Made by a program: the position numbers and the translations under genes. Under the pieces are notes generated by a model, which saw only the letters and a list, made by a program, of their open reading frames with translations, made no database searches and was not told the DNA's origin. A stretch of DNA of 64,000 nt, taken from Rhizophagus clarus. Its lineage: Eukaryota > Glomeromycota > Glomeromycetes > Glomerales > Glomeraceae. The stretch is from positions 62,001 through 126,000 of the forward strand of contig BLAL01000208.1 of assembly GCA_015698045.1 (NCBI GenBank), given 5' to 3'. Shown here in pieces: positions 1 through 11,953 of the stretch (the first letter of the stretch is position 1; each line of letters opens with the position of its first letter).

Positions 1-1946
1 AATAAAAATGATCAAATTCAATAGACGCGAGCGAGCATTAGTGGCTCAGTGTTACTTTCACGAAAAATCAAATAAATATTAATTATTTCTACTGCAGAAA
101 TCTTTTTTTTTTTTTTTTTTTTTTTGTTCTTTGTAGAACGGCTCTAGTAAATAAATGTTGTTTATTAATTTGGTCGGTGATTCGACGCGCAATTGTACAT
201 ATAACTAAAAATTGCAATTATCCGAAACATTAATTAATTTTTCCGACGTATTACTTCTAAAGTACTAAAAATTGCTTGCATTGGTTTCTCATTAATGGTT
301 AATAAATGCGCCCTATAAAAAGTATCTACTAAATTTGTACAAAATGAGCTCATTCATATATAATTGGCTTTAGATTAGCTTAAATTTGGATCCTAACTTA
401 GAGCCGGTTATATATGGATGAGCCCATATAGTATAAAGACTTTTATAAGGCATGTAAACTTGCAAAAAAGATTATAACGCTAATATTTCATAGTATTGAG
501 GGCATAATATGATATATAAATACTAACTTAATAATGTGAATTATTTGAAACATTATAAGTGAAATTTATTAACATCATTAAATATTCTTTCATAGGTATT
601 AGCAAGTTTATTAACTTAGGTCCAATTTCATGTCATTAAACCCTATTTGAAATCATCTAGTATTTATTATGAATTAAATTTAATTTGTAATAATTGAATA
701 TGAAATAATTTTTACAAGAGAAACTCCCAAGTTACGAAATGTTAATATATTTGATGCTTTTTATAGGAACACATTAATTTCGTTCTAGTGCGCGTGGCAA
801 CAAAGTTTGTCAAGTTACGTTATCTGACGTTTTAATTTGTATATATCTTTCTCGTTTTTGTGGCAAAAAAAAAAATGAAAGCTTGATAAATTACGATTTT
901 AAATATCAAACCCTATTAAAGAAAATGGCTCTTAACGTTAAATAAGAAAGAAAGTTAGACAGTTTACAGAACTCGATGCGATTTTTAAAATTCCATATAT
1001 GAATATGAATTTCTATATCACTATTTTTTCAGTCAACCGGAGGTTTCGTTAATAACATTAATCGAGTTCTGACTGTACAGTGTGAATAAAAAAATTGTTG
1101 AAAATATTTAATTGCGTAAATAGTAAATAACGACAGCCTCTCGCCTTTTACTACACAAATAAGACTTTTTCTTAATTCTTTTAAAATGAATAAATGCGTT
1201 CGAGTATGATTAAAATATAGAGAAATTTATTTATTAACAATTAAAAAGTTATATTCGAAAGTTTAATAACGTAACAAACAGTAGTATATTAATAAATTCA
1301 GCAAAGATAAAAATGAAGCACAACTACTGGATTACTTCTGCTGGGTAATTCTGTAAGTGTTCCGCTTATAATATTTTTTCTATTATGTAGTTAACAATCT
1401 GCGAAAGTGTTAATTTATGGTAAATGTCGTGGTTTCAAAGTTATTGAAATCGATAAATTTATAATACACGTGTTGTGTTCTCCGTATACTCGTATATTTT
1501 TTAAACAAAATTGTGTTTTTGTGTTTGCGTTGTTTGTTTTTTGTTTTTGTCCGAAAATATGCACCTAATGTACGAAAAATATACTGTGTGCACGAAAAGC
1601 ACAGCACATGCATGCCGTATGAAAAAAACCTATCAATTTCAATAATTGAAATCCACAGTAAATCACGGAACTTTTTTTACTCAAACGTCCGAATATTTGG
1701 TTTTGTTTTATTTAAATGCTTTCATATTTTTGTATTTATTAAAACTTCTTTCGCAATGGAAGATAAAACTTAGAATTACTTTTTCAAAAAAAAAACAATA
1801 GTAAATTAATTAAAGATTTGGATGCATTGATCCAGAAAATAAATATAATGGGAATACAGGAACAAAATTTTTTTAATGTATTAATAGAGCATATAGTACG
1901 CTGCAATCGCTGTATGATTATTTTCGTTTATTCCCTGACCTTGTTA

Positions 1947-3183
1947 TGACAAGCCGCCACGGTCAAAAGTGCGTAATAGTATACAGCGTATACACGTTAT
2001 ATTATATAGCGTGTATACGTTGTTTTTTACGGCGGGTTACCCCTGAAATAAACAGATTAACCAATAAGAACACGAGAACCCTCCATAAAAAGTAGCGTAT
2101 ATACGTTATATTTATAACGTTGTATGCGTTATATGTTATGGTAGGTACCCGTTATAAGAAGCGGCGGGTACATGTGTAAAATAGCGGGTACCCGTTGTGC
2201 GAAACGGCGGTACCAGTTATATGAAACGTCGGGTACCCGTTGTGTTAAATGGCAAGTACCTGTTACAAGAGTGGCTCATCAGACCCCAGTATTTGCGCAA
2301 CTTTAGATTCTTTTTTTTCAATTTCTCTAGACATGAGAACTAGACAAGACGGTATGTAAAAAAAAAATTGTTTTCATTTTTTTATCCTAATGAACTTTAC
2401 TAACCGTTCGTGTTATCTTTTTTTTTTAAGGACATTTTTTCAAGTAATGTGTTAAAAATGCGTTTTTTTTTGAAATGATTGAAAGAAAAATATTTTTTTT
2501 GTTAAAACGATTAATAAATAGAAAATCGTAAAATAAAATCGTTTTTTTGTTAAAGCGATTTTTTTTTTAAAAAAAACATTAAAAATAAAAAACGATTTAA
2601 AAAAAATCGTTAAATCGTTTTTAATTAGAACGATTAATGGTTTAAAAAAAAAATTAAGAGTGATTACCGATTTTTTTAAAAAAAAAAAGTTAAAAAATGT
2701 TTGTTAACAAACGATTTTAAAAAAGTTAAAGTCACAAGTGATCATTCTTGTTTTTCTATTAAAACGATCAATAAAACGATAAAAAATAGGTTTAACTTTT
2801 TTAATTAACCTATTAATAAAAAAAGATCGTTTTTATTAAACTATTAACTTTTTTTTTTAATTATCGAGTGAAACTATCTCACCTCTAATAACTTAATGGA
2901 GACCGATATGTGAAATAGCGGGTACCCGATATGCGAAATGGCGGGTACCCGATATGTGAAACGGCGTGGTAAAGAACGATCCCTTAATAATTTGAGATTA
3001 AACCCAAAAACAAATTAAAAATAACCGTTATAATATAAAGCGTGTACACGCTATATTCTATAGCGCTTATACGTTGTTTTTTACGGCGGGTTACCTGAAA
3101 TTGACAGGATACAGGGGTAACCCGTCGTAAAAAAACAGCGTATACGCGCTATGTAATACAATGTGACCAGCACGGCTTGCCAT
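1947..3183. mobile_element. Fold-back/TIR element with GGGTACCC tandem repeats
   Basis: The left end (GACAAGCCGCCACGGTCA at about 1948) is matched in inverted orientation by TGACCAGCACGGCTTGCC at 3164-3181. Just inside both ends lie related arms with GCGTATACGC-type palindromes and a GGCGGGTTACCCCTG block (2030-2045; inverted at about 3112-3126). The interior holds degenerate units of about 24 bases centred on the palindrome GGGTACCC, at 2140-2270 and 2900-2970. These are separated by AT-rich filler of AAACGATTTTT type. No coding capacity is visible, so it is probably non-autonomous. I could not define a target-site duplication. A short splice-flanked stretch (CTCTAG|ACATGAGAACT then GTATGT) lies at about 2329-2352. 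Confidence 0.6.
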
Positions 3184-3597
3184 ACCCTGTAATGTGGGTA
3201 TGCGTGCCACAGAACCCTACGTATAATAACCCACTCTTGTTTTTAAAGTCCAGTTTTACCCAGTCGACATATGCAAATACTTTTTTGAATATACTACAAG
3301 TCTCTAAACCTGACATTTATTTCGTACACCCGCCTGGTACAACGTCAACTGACCCAAAAATTTGCAAGACACCTAGGTACAGTAGCCCGCAATATACAGT
3401 AAAGATTTGACGAGTTAATTCATTCAAACCATATATAAATTTACTCAGATCCGAATATTCTTTTATTTGTTTTATAGGGATGAGACTCATAAAAAAAGCC
3501 AAATAACTTGCTACTAACTGTCAGCCGAACTAAGTAAATGTGAGAAGAAGGTGCAATTTGCTAAAGATACTGTAATGCGGGTAACAAAATAAGAAGC

Positions 3598-4053
3598 TAA
3601 GGGATCGGTATCACCAGTTTCACAAGCATGGTATGGCTGCATGGGATATACACAAACCCTGAATCCAAATACCTGAATCTAACCGAAACTCAAATTAAAC
3701 TAAACATCGATTTTACCAAAATCGAATTAATCGAAAATCGAATCAGATTTGATTATATTCGATTATCGAATAAAAATCGAAGCTATAGTGCCGGCCCGAA
3801 TTTATTTGCCGATACTATCCGCTGAGAATTAACTATAAACCGAAAGACCACGGTTCTAAATAAGATCCGAACCTATCATTTAATGGTGTAGGACCGATCT
3901 TTTAGGACTGGTGACCATCCTTAGCCGCAAATCTAATCGTGTACAATCGATTAGAAATGAAAATCGAATTTTAGAATCGAAATTTGACAAACGATTGATC
4001 GCGATTAGTCGACTCTAAAATCGACTCTAACTATGTGAATCGACCAATCCCTA
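3598..4053. mobile_element. Small MITE rich in AATCGATT
   Basis: The ends look like an imperfect inverted pair: TAAGGGATCGGT on the left, and TAGGGATTGGTCGATT when the right end is read in reverse complement. The interior is dense in AATCGA/TCGATT palindromic motifs, unlike the flanks. It has no coding capacity; the 65-codon open frame at 3628-3825 lies inside the repeat. I could not recognise a clear target-site duplication, so the boundaries are approximate. Confidence 0.4.
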
Positions 4054-4890
4054 TACTAAGGAACAGTATCAGAAACCGTTGTTAAGTACTTGTTAAGTCC
4101 AGAGTATAATTTTGACGTAACCTTTGCATAGAAATAAATAATCCTTCGTTACACTCTGAATTAATTATCAAATAAAGTAATAAACCAACAATACGTACAA
4201 GCTAAACAAAAAATAAATAAATTCCTTGTCCCTACCCAATCCCTGATCAACTTAGGTCGGTCAACAGCACTTGGGTCCGAAGTGGATAGTAATAGCCAGA
4301 ATTATATACTGTATTAGCGCTAAGAATCATGTGATGCATACTCGTGTACGCGAATAACCCTATTTTATTTCATTTTCTCTCACATGCAAATGCGACAGGA
4401 CCATTATTAGGATCAAAAGGCTAATAATTTGTTCAAGATCATCAAAGAATCGACAGTGTTCACGTACAAATGAGTATTATTTCACATGATCATGATCGAT
4501 CCTACTTTACAGCTGATTATTCCTTTCGAATTAATGTGCATTATGCTAAACAAAAACCTAACATTTCATAAATTTCAGTACGTCCATTAACTTATATCAT
4601 TGTTTGTGTACTTCCATGTGATGTCAGAAACAATATAATACTACTTGACGATACGATCATGAAGACATACATATTAAAAACTCGTATCCTACATCATTTT
4701 TATTAAATCCGATCGGTAAAAAAAAATTAATTCATAGTAAATAAATAATAAATTATATTTTAATTCAACCTGATTGATTTAAAATATGATAGACATTAAT
4801 ATTACTTTTTCATCAATTATTTATTGTTATTAAAAAATTCGTTCGCGCCGATTAAAATCAAAAAGATTCCAAATTATAATTCTATAATTT

Positions 4891-5742
4891 TTATAAATTA
4901 ACAGGTGATGGTGCTTTTCCACTTTCTTCTAGTTGTTTTAATTTTCTTTCTTTTCCTCCAAAACTAATAAAATTAATTAATAATTATATATTAGCACCTT
5001 TTTATATAAAAAAAAAAAAAAAAAAATAAAAATAAAAATAAAAAATAAAATTATAATTACGTACTGATAATAATTTAAATAACGATACCCTTGTAATAAT
5101 TGTGCACATTCATTTGTTAAATGACATGCGAATAGTAATGGATTAGCAGGTCTTACTTTAACAGCAAAACGCATAAATGTAGCAGAATATATAAGCATAG
5201 CTTTAAAAAAAAAATTAAAATTAAAAGTGAAATTAATATACCGAAAATATCGAACGATAATTATAATGATCACAGAAAAAAAAAATATATATAAATATAT
5301 ATATTCAATTATAAATACCGATTGTCATTTTTGGTGATATAATTTCAGGTTCTTTTTGAGAATCAGCTATAGCAGCTAAAGGAAGCCCCCAATTTGCAAC
5401 TATTCAAAATTTCAGTACGATCAGTGAAAAATATATAAAATGAAATTTAAGAATATGAGGATAATACCTGGCCCCCAAAAATGCTTCAATAATTGAATTA
5501 AAGAACATAATTAAAAGTTAGTCATAGAATAATAATAATGATAATGAACATCACGATCGCATCTCAATATCAAAATGTACAAATAATTACCGTGCTAAAA
5601 ATGAGTAAATAAATAAATAAATAAATAAAACGATAAATTTTTCCATGACAAAAATAATTTTATTAGACCATTACCTCATAAGATAATTCCGGAACTCCTT
5701 ACTTTTAATTTTTTGTAAGGCGAGGCCAACATAAGAAGTCAT
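4891..5742 (-). CDS. MPC1: Mitochondrial pyruvate carrier subunit 1 (MPC1), six exons
   Basis: MPC1 is the inner-membrane subunit that pairs with MPC2 to import pyruvate into the mitochondrial matrix. Coding exons on the minus strand are 5675-5742, 5591-5594, 5468-5483, 5319-5399, 5065-5200 and 4891-4963. All have GT-AG borders and consistent phases, giving 378 nt and 125 residues. Family hallmarks are visible in order: an amphipathic start (SKEFRNYLM), [28 protein letters not shown], then [14 protein letters not shown] and [20 protein letters not shown], with a Lys/Glu-rich tail. The length matches fungal and animal MPC1. The start is the only ATG upstream of the conserved block in this frame. 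Exon 2 (4 nt) completes the Ser codon and supplies Thr of the STHFWG motif, so it is required. Identification rests on remembered family sequence; splice sites are read directly. Confidence 0.93.
5591..5594 (-). other. MPC1: 4-nt micro-exon (CACG) of MPC1
   Basis: On the minus strand the order is TTTTTAG, then CACG, then GTAATTATT. Exon 1 ends in phase 2 (..ATG AG). Adding C gives AGC (Ser) and ACG gives Thr. The next exon opens with CAT TTT TGG GGG CCA (HFWGP). Skipping these 4 nt would shift the frame and delete a conserved residue pair. The flanking introns are 80 and 107 nt. Confidence 0.85.
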
Positions 5743-6080
5743 ATTTAACGTAATTTTTAATGTGCAAGATAAACTAAATTTTTTCTATAAAATAATATAT
5801 AAAAAAACCAAAAGATTAGCACCTGAAAATATCGGATAAAAAAACTTGAAGCGTTTATATAACAAAAAAAAAAAAAAAAAAAATTGTACATCAGGTGATC
5901 TAAGCCTAATTAAAGTAGATCAACTGCAGAAAACTGCCAAGAGACAAACATTTGTGGCTTAAATATAATAGAAGATCATTGCCACATGACATAAATATTA
6001 GGCTATTAAACAACTTTAATGGGTTAGTAATTATTGCGATAAATGGTAGTATTTAAATACCTTAATTTTAGATTTTTTTC

Positions 6081-6119
<39 letters not shown>

Positions 6120-7076
6120 GTATGTATTCACCGTAAATTCTTTTCTTTTCTAAATAAATAGATTAAATAAATAAATAAATAAATTATTACGGTTAATAAT
6201 GTATACGTAGTACAATAATCTTAATGAGAAATAATAAAAATTTTTAGGTCGATACTAGGTCGATGTTAAAACCTTTGAAATATAATATATATTTGTAATA
6301 CATGACAAATGAGTTCAGCTGTGTATAAGTACCGGTCAAAAAAAGGAGTTTTATGATTAAAATTATCCTAATAATAACTAATAATAAAATAATGAAATTT
6401 CTTTAAAACTGGTAAAATAAATTTTAGTTAGTACCAGTAACCTTTCCCTGCACCAAATTTTCAATTTCTTATTATTAATTTTATCATATGATTTAGATTA
6501 AATTAAGTAAATGTTCGTCATTTTTGATTATTGAGCATCCGAGAAACAGAGTTACATTTTAGAAAAAATTGTTAAGCATTCTTGCATATGTACAGTATAA
6601 AGTTAATTTTTATTTTTATTATATAGTGAATTAAAAAGTAAATAACACGTCTCTCCTTTCCTCAGAAATTGGGAAAAGTAATAAATTTCAACATTCGTAC
6701 TTCTCTATCAAAATAGGCAAAAAAAAGATAAAATTCTTTAATAACTGAAAGATTATCTATTATAGCATTATCTATTTTATTATTCTGTTCTATAATAAAT
6801 AACAAATATAAATATTTTTACGTTGAAAATTGGTTTTGTTCGGTGCCTAGTGCCCAATATAATTTCTACATGGTCCAAAGATCAGTTATATACAACATAT
6901 ACAACTGGGTACTACATCCTAATTATCTAAAACACTTAAAATGTATAATTTTGGTTTAAGAAAGGTTTTTAAAAGTATTCATAAAAAATCTAAACCAAAA
7001 ACGACAACTTATGCTAACCTATTCGTTATATATCCGGAGAGGCATACAACCACTCATCTACTGTATCTCGAACGAC
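5743..7076. other. Intergenic, upstream of MPC1
   Basis: AT-rich sequence with a (T)n run of about 34 at 6085-6118 and AAAT microsatellites near 5608 and 6170. It presumably contains the MPC1 promoter, because MPC1 starts at 5742 and reads leftward. I see no convincing gene. Short splice-bounded open frames near 6660-6730 occur on both strands and cannot be told from chance. Confidence 0.5.
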
Positions 7077-7815
7077 TTACTCAGATTCGCTGCGACTGAT
7101 GAATCCCCAGTCGAGCCTGGTAAAAAAGAGAAAAAAATTATATTTCTTATTAGTAATTAGTTATTTTTAACAAATAAAAAAATATATATATTCTTTATAT
7201 GATGGACTTACTGGATTTGCCGCAGCCTATGTTTCTGCACCCAAACAACTAAGTAATCTTGAGTATCATGTGTATCAAGTATTTTAATACTTATAAAAGA
7301 TTTGTTTCCTTAGAGAATTAACAAATATTAAATTAAACAAAATGCTACAGCGTAAAAGTGATCAATCAATTGATGAATTAAATATAATTACGCTCAGAAA
7401 TCTAGCCAATTAACAACCTGCGAGTGCGATTCAGCGCGTGCATATTTTTTTTCGACTATCCGGTGATTTGTATATTTGATAAATTTAATGGTGACATACT
7501 CGCACAGTTCTATTTTACCAACGACAAAGGAAAGTGAGAGCTGACATTATTAAGGTAGAATGGATGTCGATTAAATATCTTCAAGCGTACGCAGCATCTG
7601 ATTATTAACTGAGTTGTGCATCGATAACATAATATTGGGAGGTATGTAAAAACAGCGGATATTATATGTTTTTTGGTAATAATGTGGGGTGCATTTCAAC
7701 TTTTCTTTACGTGGCGTAAATTGCATGTGATTTTTTAATTCTGGTAATTTGACAATTTCAAATTTAAACACTTACTGAGTTCGGTTCGGCTTTCCAAACG
7801 TCCATTATATTGCAT
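7077..7815 (-). CDS. Unrecognised small spliced gene(s), partial model
   Basis: Two exon pairs on the minus strand show consistent splice phases. The 5' pair starts at the ATG at 7813-7815 (exon 7776-7815, MQYNGRLESRTEL..), then a GTAAGT donor, a short 35-nt intron ending CCAG, and exon 7571-7740 ending ..MLRTLEDI-stop. The 3' pair is exon 7212-7308 (..HDTQDYLVVWVQKHRLRQI..) with a GTAAGT donor, then exon 7077-7116 after TTTTTACCAG, ending ..GFISRSESE-stop. The exons are clearly richer in G+C than their surroundings. The pairs may belong to one gene with unidentified exons at 7309-7570, or to two genes. I do not recognise the protein: no signal peptide or membrane segment is evident. It lies upstream of MPC1 in the same orientation. 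Confidence 0.45.
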
Positions 7816-10234
7816 TTTTCTTTAAGACTAACATTCTTTTTAATAAGCTTTTATTCTGTGAATTACTTGTGAATTCTTCCGCAGGCTTATAATTTAATAA
7901 CGTAAGTATTATGATATATCCAAATAAAATTAAATAAAAAGGTCAAGGAAAGCTATTTCAACTATTAAATATAATGTAATTGCTTTTAGTTTCATTATTT
8001 TTCTTTGTCGCACAAATACTCCTCAGGTATCACTCAATTTCAAATCGGGGTTTTTATAAAATATATAAACATTTGATTTCATATGGTTATACAGCCAAAT
8101 TTACAAAATTTGTAAAATTTGTCAAAAAAAATAGTAATCATTACAATTAAATAATTTCCTAAAACTATTTTCAATCTTAAGGATATCATTTATTTGCACC
8201 TCGTTTTTTTAATATTTTTAATAGTACACTACCAAATTAGTTAATAACGATAATAGTTATAATATTATAAACCGTATAAGTTGCTCAACGAAATTTCTGT
8301 GCTTACACAGGAATACAAAATTTATTCACTATTTTCGTATTTATTAATTTCCGAATTAAATTGGTTCCGAAAGAAGTTCGGTTAATCAAATGATGCTAGT
8401 TCTAAAGTAATGTTCTTTATTACGTAAACAAAACATTCTTTGTACATAATAAAGTGATGAAAAGTAGTTGTTTTACTATTGATTGTTTCATGTTACGTCG
8501 TTGTTACGTACAGCACATCGATTTTTTTTTTTAAAAAAAAAAAAAATAATAATAATAATGCAAAAAATAAATAAATAAACTGCCGATCTTATTTTATATT
8601 TATACAGGGAAGAAAAAACAAAGGAACGGACCAGTATTATGAGCATTATTTAATGTATATTCTGTAAGTAACCCATGAAAATTAGATTATTATAAAGAAA
8701 ATTTTTTTTTTCACTTTTTTTTTTCTTTGACACAAGGTTATAAATATTTAGTAAGACGGGGTTATTTTTTAATGTTTCACTTAACTGGATGGCGGGATCT
8801 TATAATCTCGTACAACAGAAAGTATCTTGCCCCAACAACTTATAGTATATTGCAGGGTCCGGAACATAAATAATATTTCAATATTGCTTTATAGTTTAAA
8901 ATATTCAATTATTTATATTTTTATTTTATTTTATTTTATTTGTTTTTTTTTGAAAAAAAAAAAAAAAAAAATTTTCTTCAAATTTTCATATGATACCTTG
9001 AGGGCGTTAATATATTTTATTGGAACTTTATATAGTAATTAAAATAAGAAATCATTTTAAAAATTTGAAAAGAGTTATAAAAGAATTTTTCTTTTTTTTT
9101 TGCCCAAATAAGTAAATTTTAACCACCGTAATGCATGTAAAATAAATATTTTTTTTATTGAATTTTTGCCGCAATCACTTGCCGAACATAATTCCGCTGC
9201 ATCGATATTTTAGGTAATATAAACATTAACATGGACATCGTGATAAGCCGTCCTGAATTGAAAATTTTCTTTTTTAAATAAACTAAAGTAATTATTAATT
9301 ATAATCAAAAAAAAAAGATGAATAATAAGAAAAGATAGATACACTATAAAGAAGCCAAATATAATAATTATTAATTATAATCAAAAAAAGATGAATGATA
9401 TGATAAGGAAAGATATATAACGAAAAAGATTTAGCGCGCGAAAAGCAATGTATCACTTAATATTTCTTTTCGTGTGAATGTACTGCCAGAATGCCAGATT
9501 TCAATAATTAAATATGGTGTTATTCAATAAAACATTCCGAATATAAGTGTACGTTTTTTTGTTTATCTCTCAGAATAACATTTTTATTTATTTCAACTTT
9601 TATCATTCTTTTTATTACAACTAAACTTTATTAAATTTTATTCTTGAGAATTATAATAATTACTAGTATTTCAGTATTCTTTTCAGACGGAAACATTAAA
9701 AGTATTAGAGAAGAATGAAATATACTCAATATCCCACCATTAATTACATGAAGTAAATACAAGAAAATGTGATTAAACAAAGTAAAAATTGCTAGTTTAT
9801 GAAAAAAATTAAGATGAATTGCAAAGACCTTGCCCGATAAAGTAAATATCCCCTCGAAGTTCACATTTCCGATTATAAAAAATGTGTGAGATGATTAAAT
9901 TCATAAAATATTTTCACCCTCCCATAATTTATCAAACTCTCTCTATTAAAAATGAAACCATTGATAATGCGAAAAAGATTTATAAATTCGGAAAGAAAAT
10001 AGCTCCTATATAATTAATGCAAATTACTAATAAGTAAGTTAAGAAATAAATCTGGCATTAATAAAGAGATTGCAAAGAGAGTGAACTTCAACATTGGACA
10101 GATCGTCATGAAGCATATAAGAGATTCATGAAAACAAATGAATCTGGTGGTTAATTTATTTCGTTATCTTGACTGTTAATTTTGATAAATTTTGTTCGTA
10201 ACAAATGTGTTCATAAATTTCCGATGACGGATTT
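7816..10234. other. Gene-poor AT-rich stretch
   Basis: Contains homopolymers (A/T tracts near 8521-8546 and 8941-8970) and a short diverged direct repeat: TAATTATTAATTATAATCAA occurs at about 9289 and again at about 9363. The open frames here are short and AT-driven. I see no recognisable gene or RNA. Confidence 0.4.
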
Positions 10235-11255
10235 TTATAGAAAATAGACGTGTTCTTCGTTATACTTTGTGTAATTTACCACTTCAAAATAGATTATACG
10301 GTGTTGAGATTGGTTGATCTCAGAATTGTTCTCTTTATGAATTTGCAACATATCGGCTGGCTTCCATATCGAATAATAAAAAGGACGTGTTTTTTGACGG
10401 ACTGAGATTCTCCTCTCTTCTCTAGTACTTTTAATATGTCCAGCTGAAAAGAATATCGTAACTACGCGTAATTTATCATAAATTCTTAAGAAGAAAATTA
10501 TAAAATGCTTAGTTGAATAAAAAAGAATAAAAATCTGATATATTTATACAAAAGTTTTATATTTGTTATATAAATTATGTCGATGCTCTTACTTGTATTA
10601 ACCAATTACATAAACAATAGATGTACCATTGAATACAATTAGAATATAAATTACTTAAATAAAGCAGTTTAGGAAGTCGTAAATGAATGAAAGAAAATTT
10701 AAAATTTGATTCGTAGGCATGAATGGACATTTGTTGCATGTGTATCATATTCAGCCAACTAAAAAATAATTTCATGCATTATACATATGTGCTATTAATC
10801 TGTAAAATAAAAAGGCCATTTGCACAATGACAAAAAAGCAAAATTATCATTTGGTTAAACCTTTTTTATATTAATATAATTGTCTAATCGTATTCCAAAA
10901 ATTGCAATAAAGTTTATTATTACTAAAGCTTTTGTTACTATGGCATATAAATAAATATTCTTTCTCAACACTATTCCTAATTTGTAGAATTTGGGAACAA
11001 CGAAATTTGTTTTATGTAATTTGAATAAAATCTTTTCTATGAAACCTTAAAGTCAGGAATGTTTCTGATTGAGTTATTCAATCCTCTGTAAATTTATATT
11101 GTCTACAGATTTGCAGGTACAGTACTTGTGGACATATTTGATCGGCGCTTTCAAACATTTCTAAAAGTTTGCAAGCTAAAATATACTTACTATTTGTGGG
11201 TAAAGTAAATTCCTTGTGATACTTCTTTCTGAGTCTATTGGTAAAGTTTATTAAT
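10235..11255 (-). CDS. Possible exons of an unrecognised spliced gene
   Basis: Two minus-strand segments look exonic. 11191-11255 lies between an AACAG acceptor and a GTAAGT donor and encodes ..NFTNRLRKKYHKEFTLPTN... 10235-10443 follows a TTCTTTTCAG acceptor and encodes ..RRISVRQKTRPFYYSIWKP.. through to ..EEHVYFL-stop. Their phases are compatible (1 nt plus 2 nt), and both are richer in G+C than the background. A direct join would need a 747-nt intron, so exons may be missing; 10593-10758 is splice-bounded but in an incompatible phase. 11191 also reads on without splicing to a stop at 11078, so the model is not settled. I do not recognise the family. Confidence 0.3.
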
Positions 11256-11953
11256 CTGTTACATTGTTTTAATTGATATTTAAATCAATGTTGACCCATA
11301 CGTGTAGTTTATTAAAATACCTATTTATTAAAATGAAATCTATTGATTATTTCTTTATTGATTTTATATTATTCCGCTATTCTATGGAGATATTTTATTT
11401 ATTCAATTAAATTTATTATTCATATTCGGATTTCATTTTATTTACTATAAAATATTGTTCTCCCATTATAAAACAATCAACTTGTAAGTTCTGGCAAATC
11501 AAAGATCTTGGAAAAGAAATTCCGAGAAAGAATTTCGAAGATTATTAAATCAATCAAATATTAGGCAAATTTGGTGAGAGCAGGAAGTAAATCTTTACGC
11601 CCGCTTTCGAATTAAAGTTTATTTTAACTCATTTAGTTCATCCATTGGAAAAAAAATGACTTTGTTTTCATGATCCTATTTACACATATTTGAAACTCTA
11701 TTGATTTCTTTGATGGATAAGAAAAGATCTCTTATTGTAATTCCTCATTGGATACATTGACAAAACTTTAAATTCTTTAATTGGAAAGTTAATGGCTAAA
11801 ATGCAAGTTCTATATTTAAGAACAATATTAAGTAAATAATGTTACAATCTATTAATAAATGTCGCGTATTTCAATGAGAAGAAAGACTTTACGAAACACC
11901 AAATTAATTTCATAAAATGATTTTATTTGCTCATATAGTAACAACATTACAGA

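Noticed and set aside
3628..3825. 65-codon frame with Ile/Asn/Arg-rich sequence
   Set aside because: Generated by the AATCGA repeats of the MITE.
7000..7340. Plus-strand reading (..TYSDSLRLMNPQ.. and ..YDGLTGFAAAYVSAP..)
   Set aside because: Open frames look protein-like but have no acceptor before the second part; the minus-strand model has consensus donors, an acceptor and matching phases.
10575..10775. 66-codon minus-strand frame
   Set aside because: Part of it is splice-bounded, but its phase does not fit the neighbouring exon candidates and its composition is like the background.
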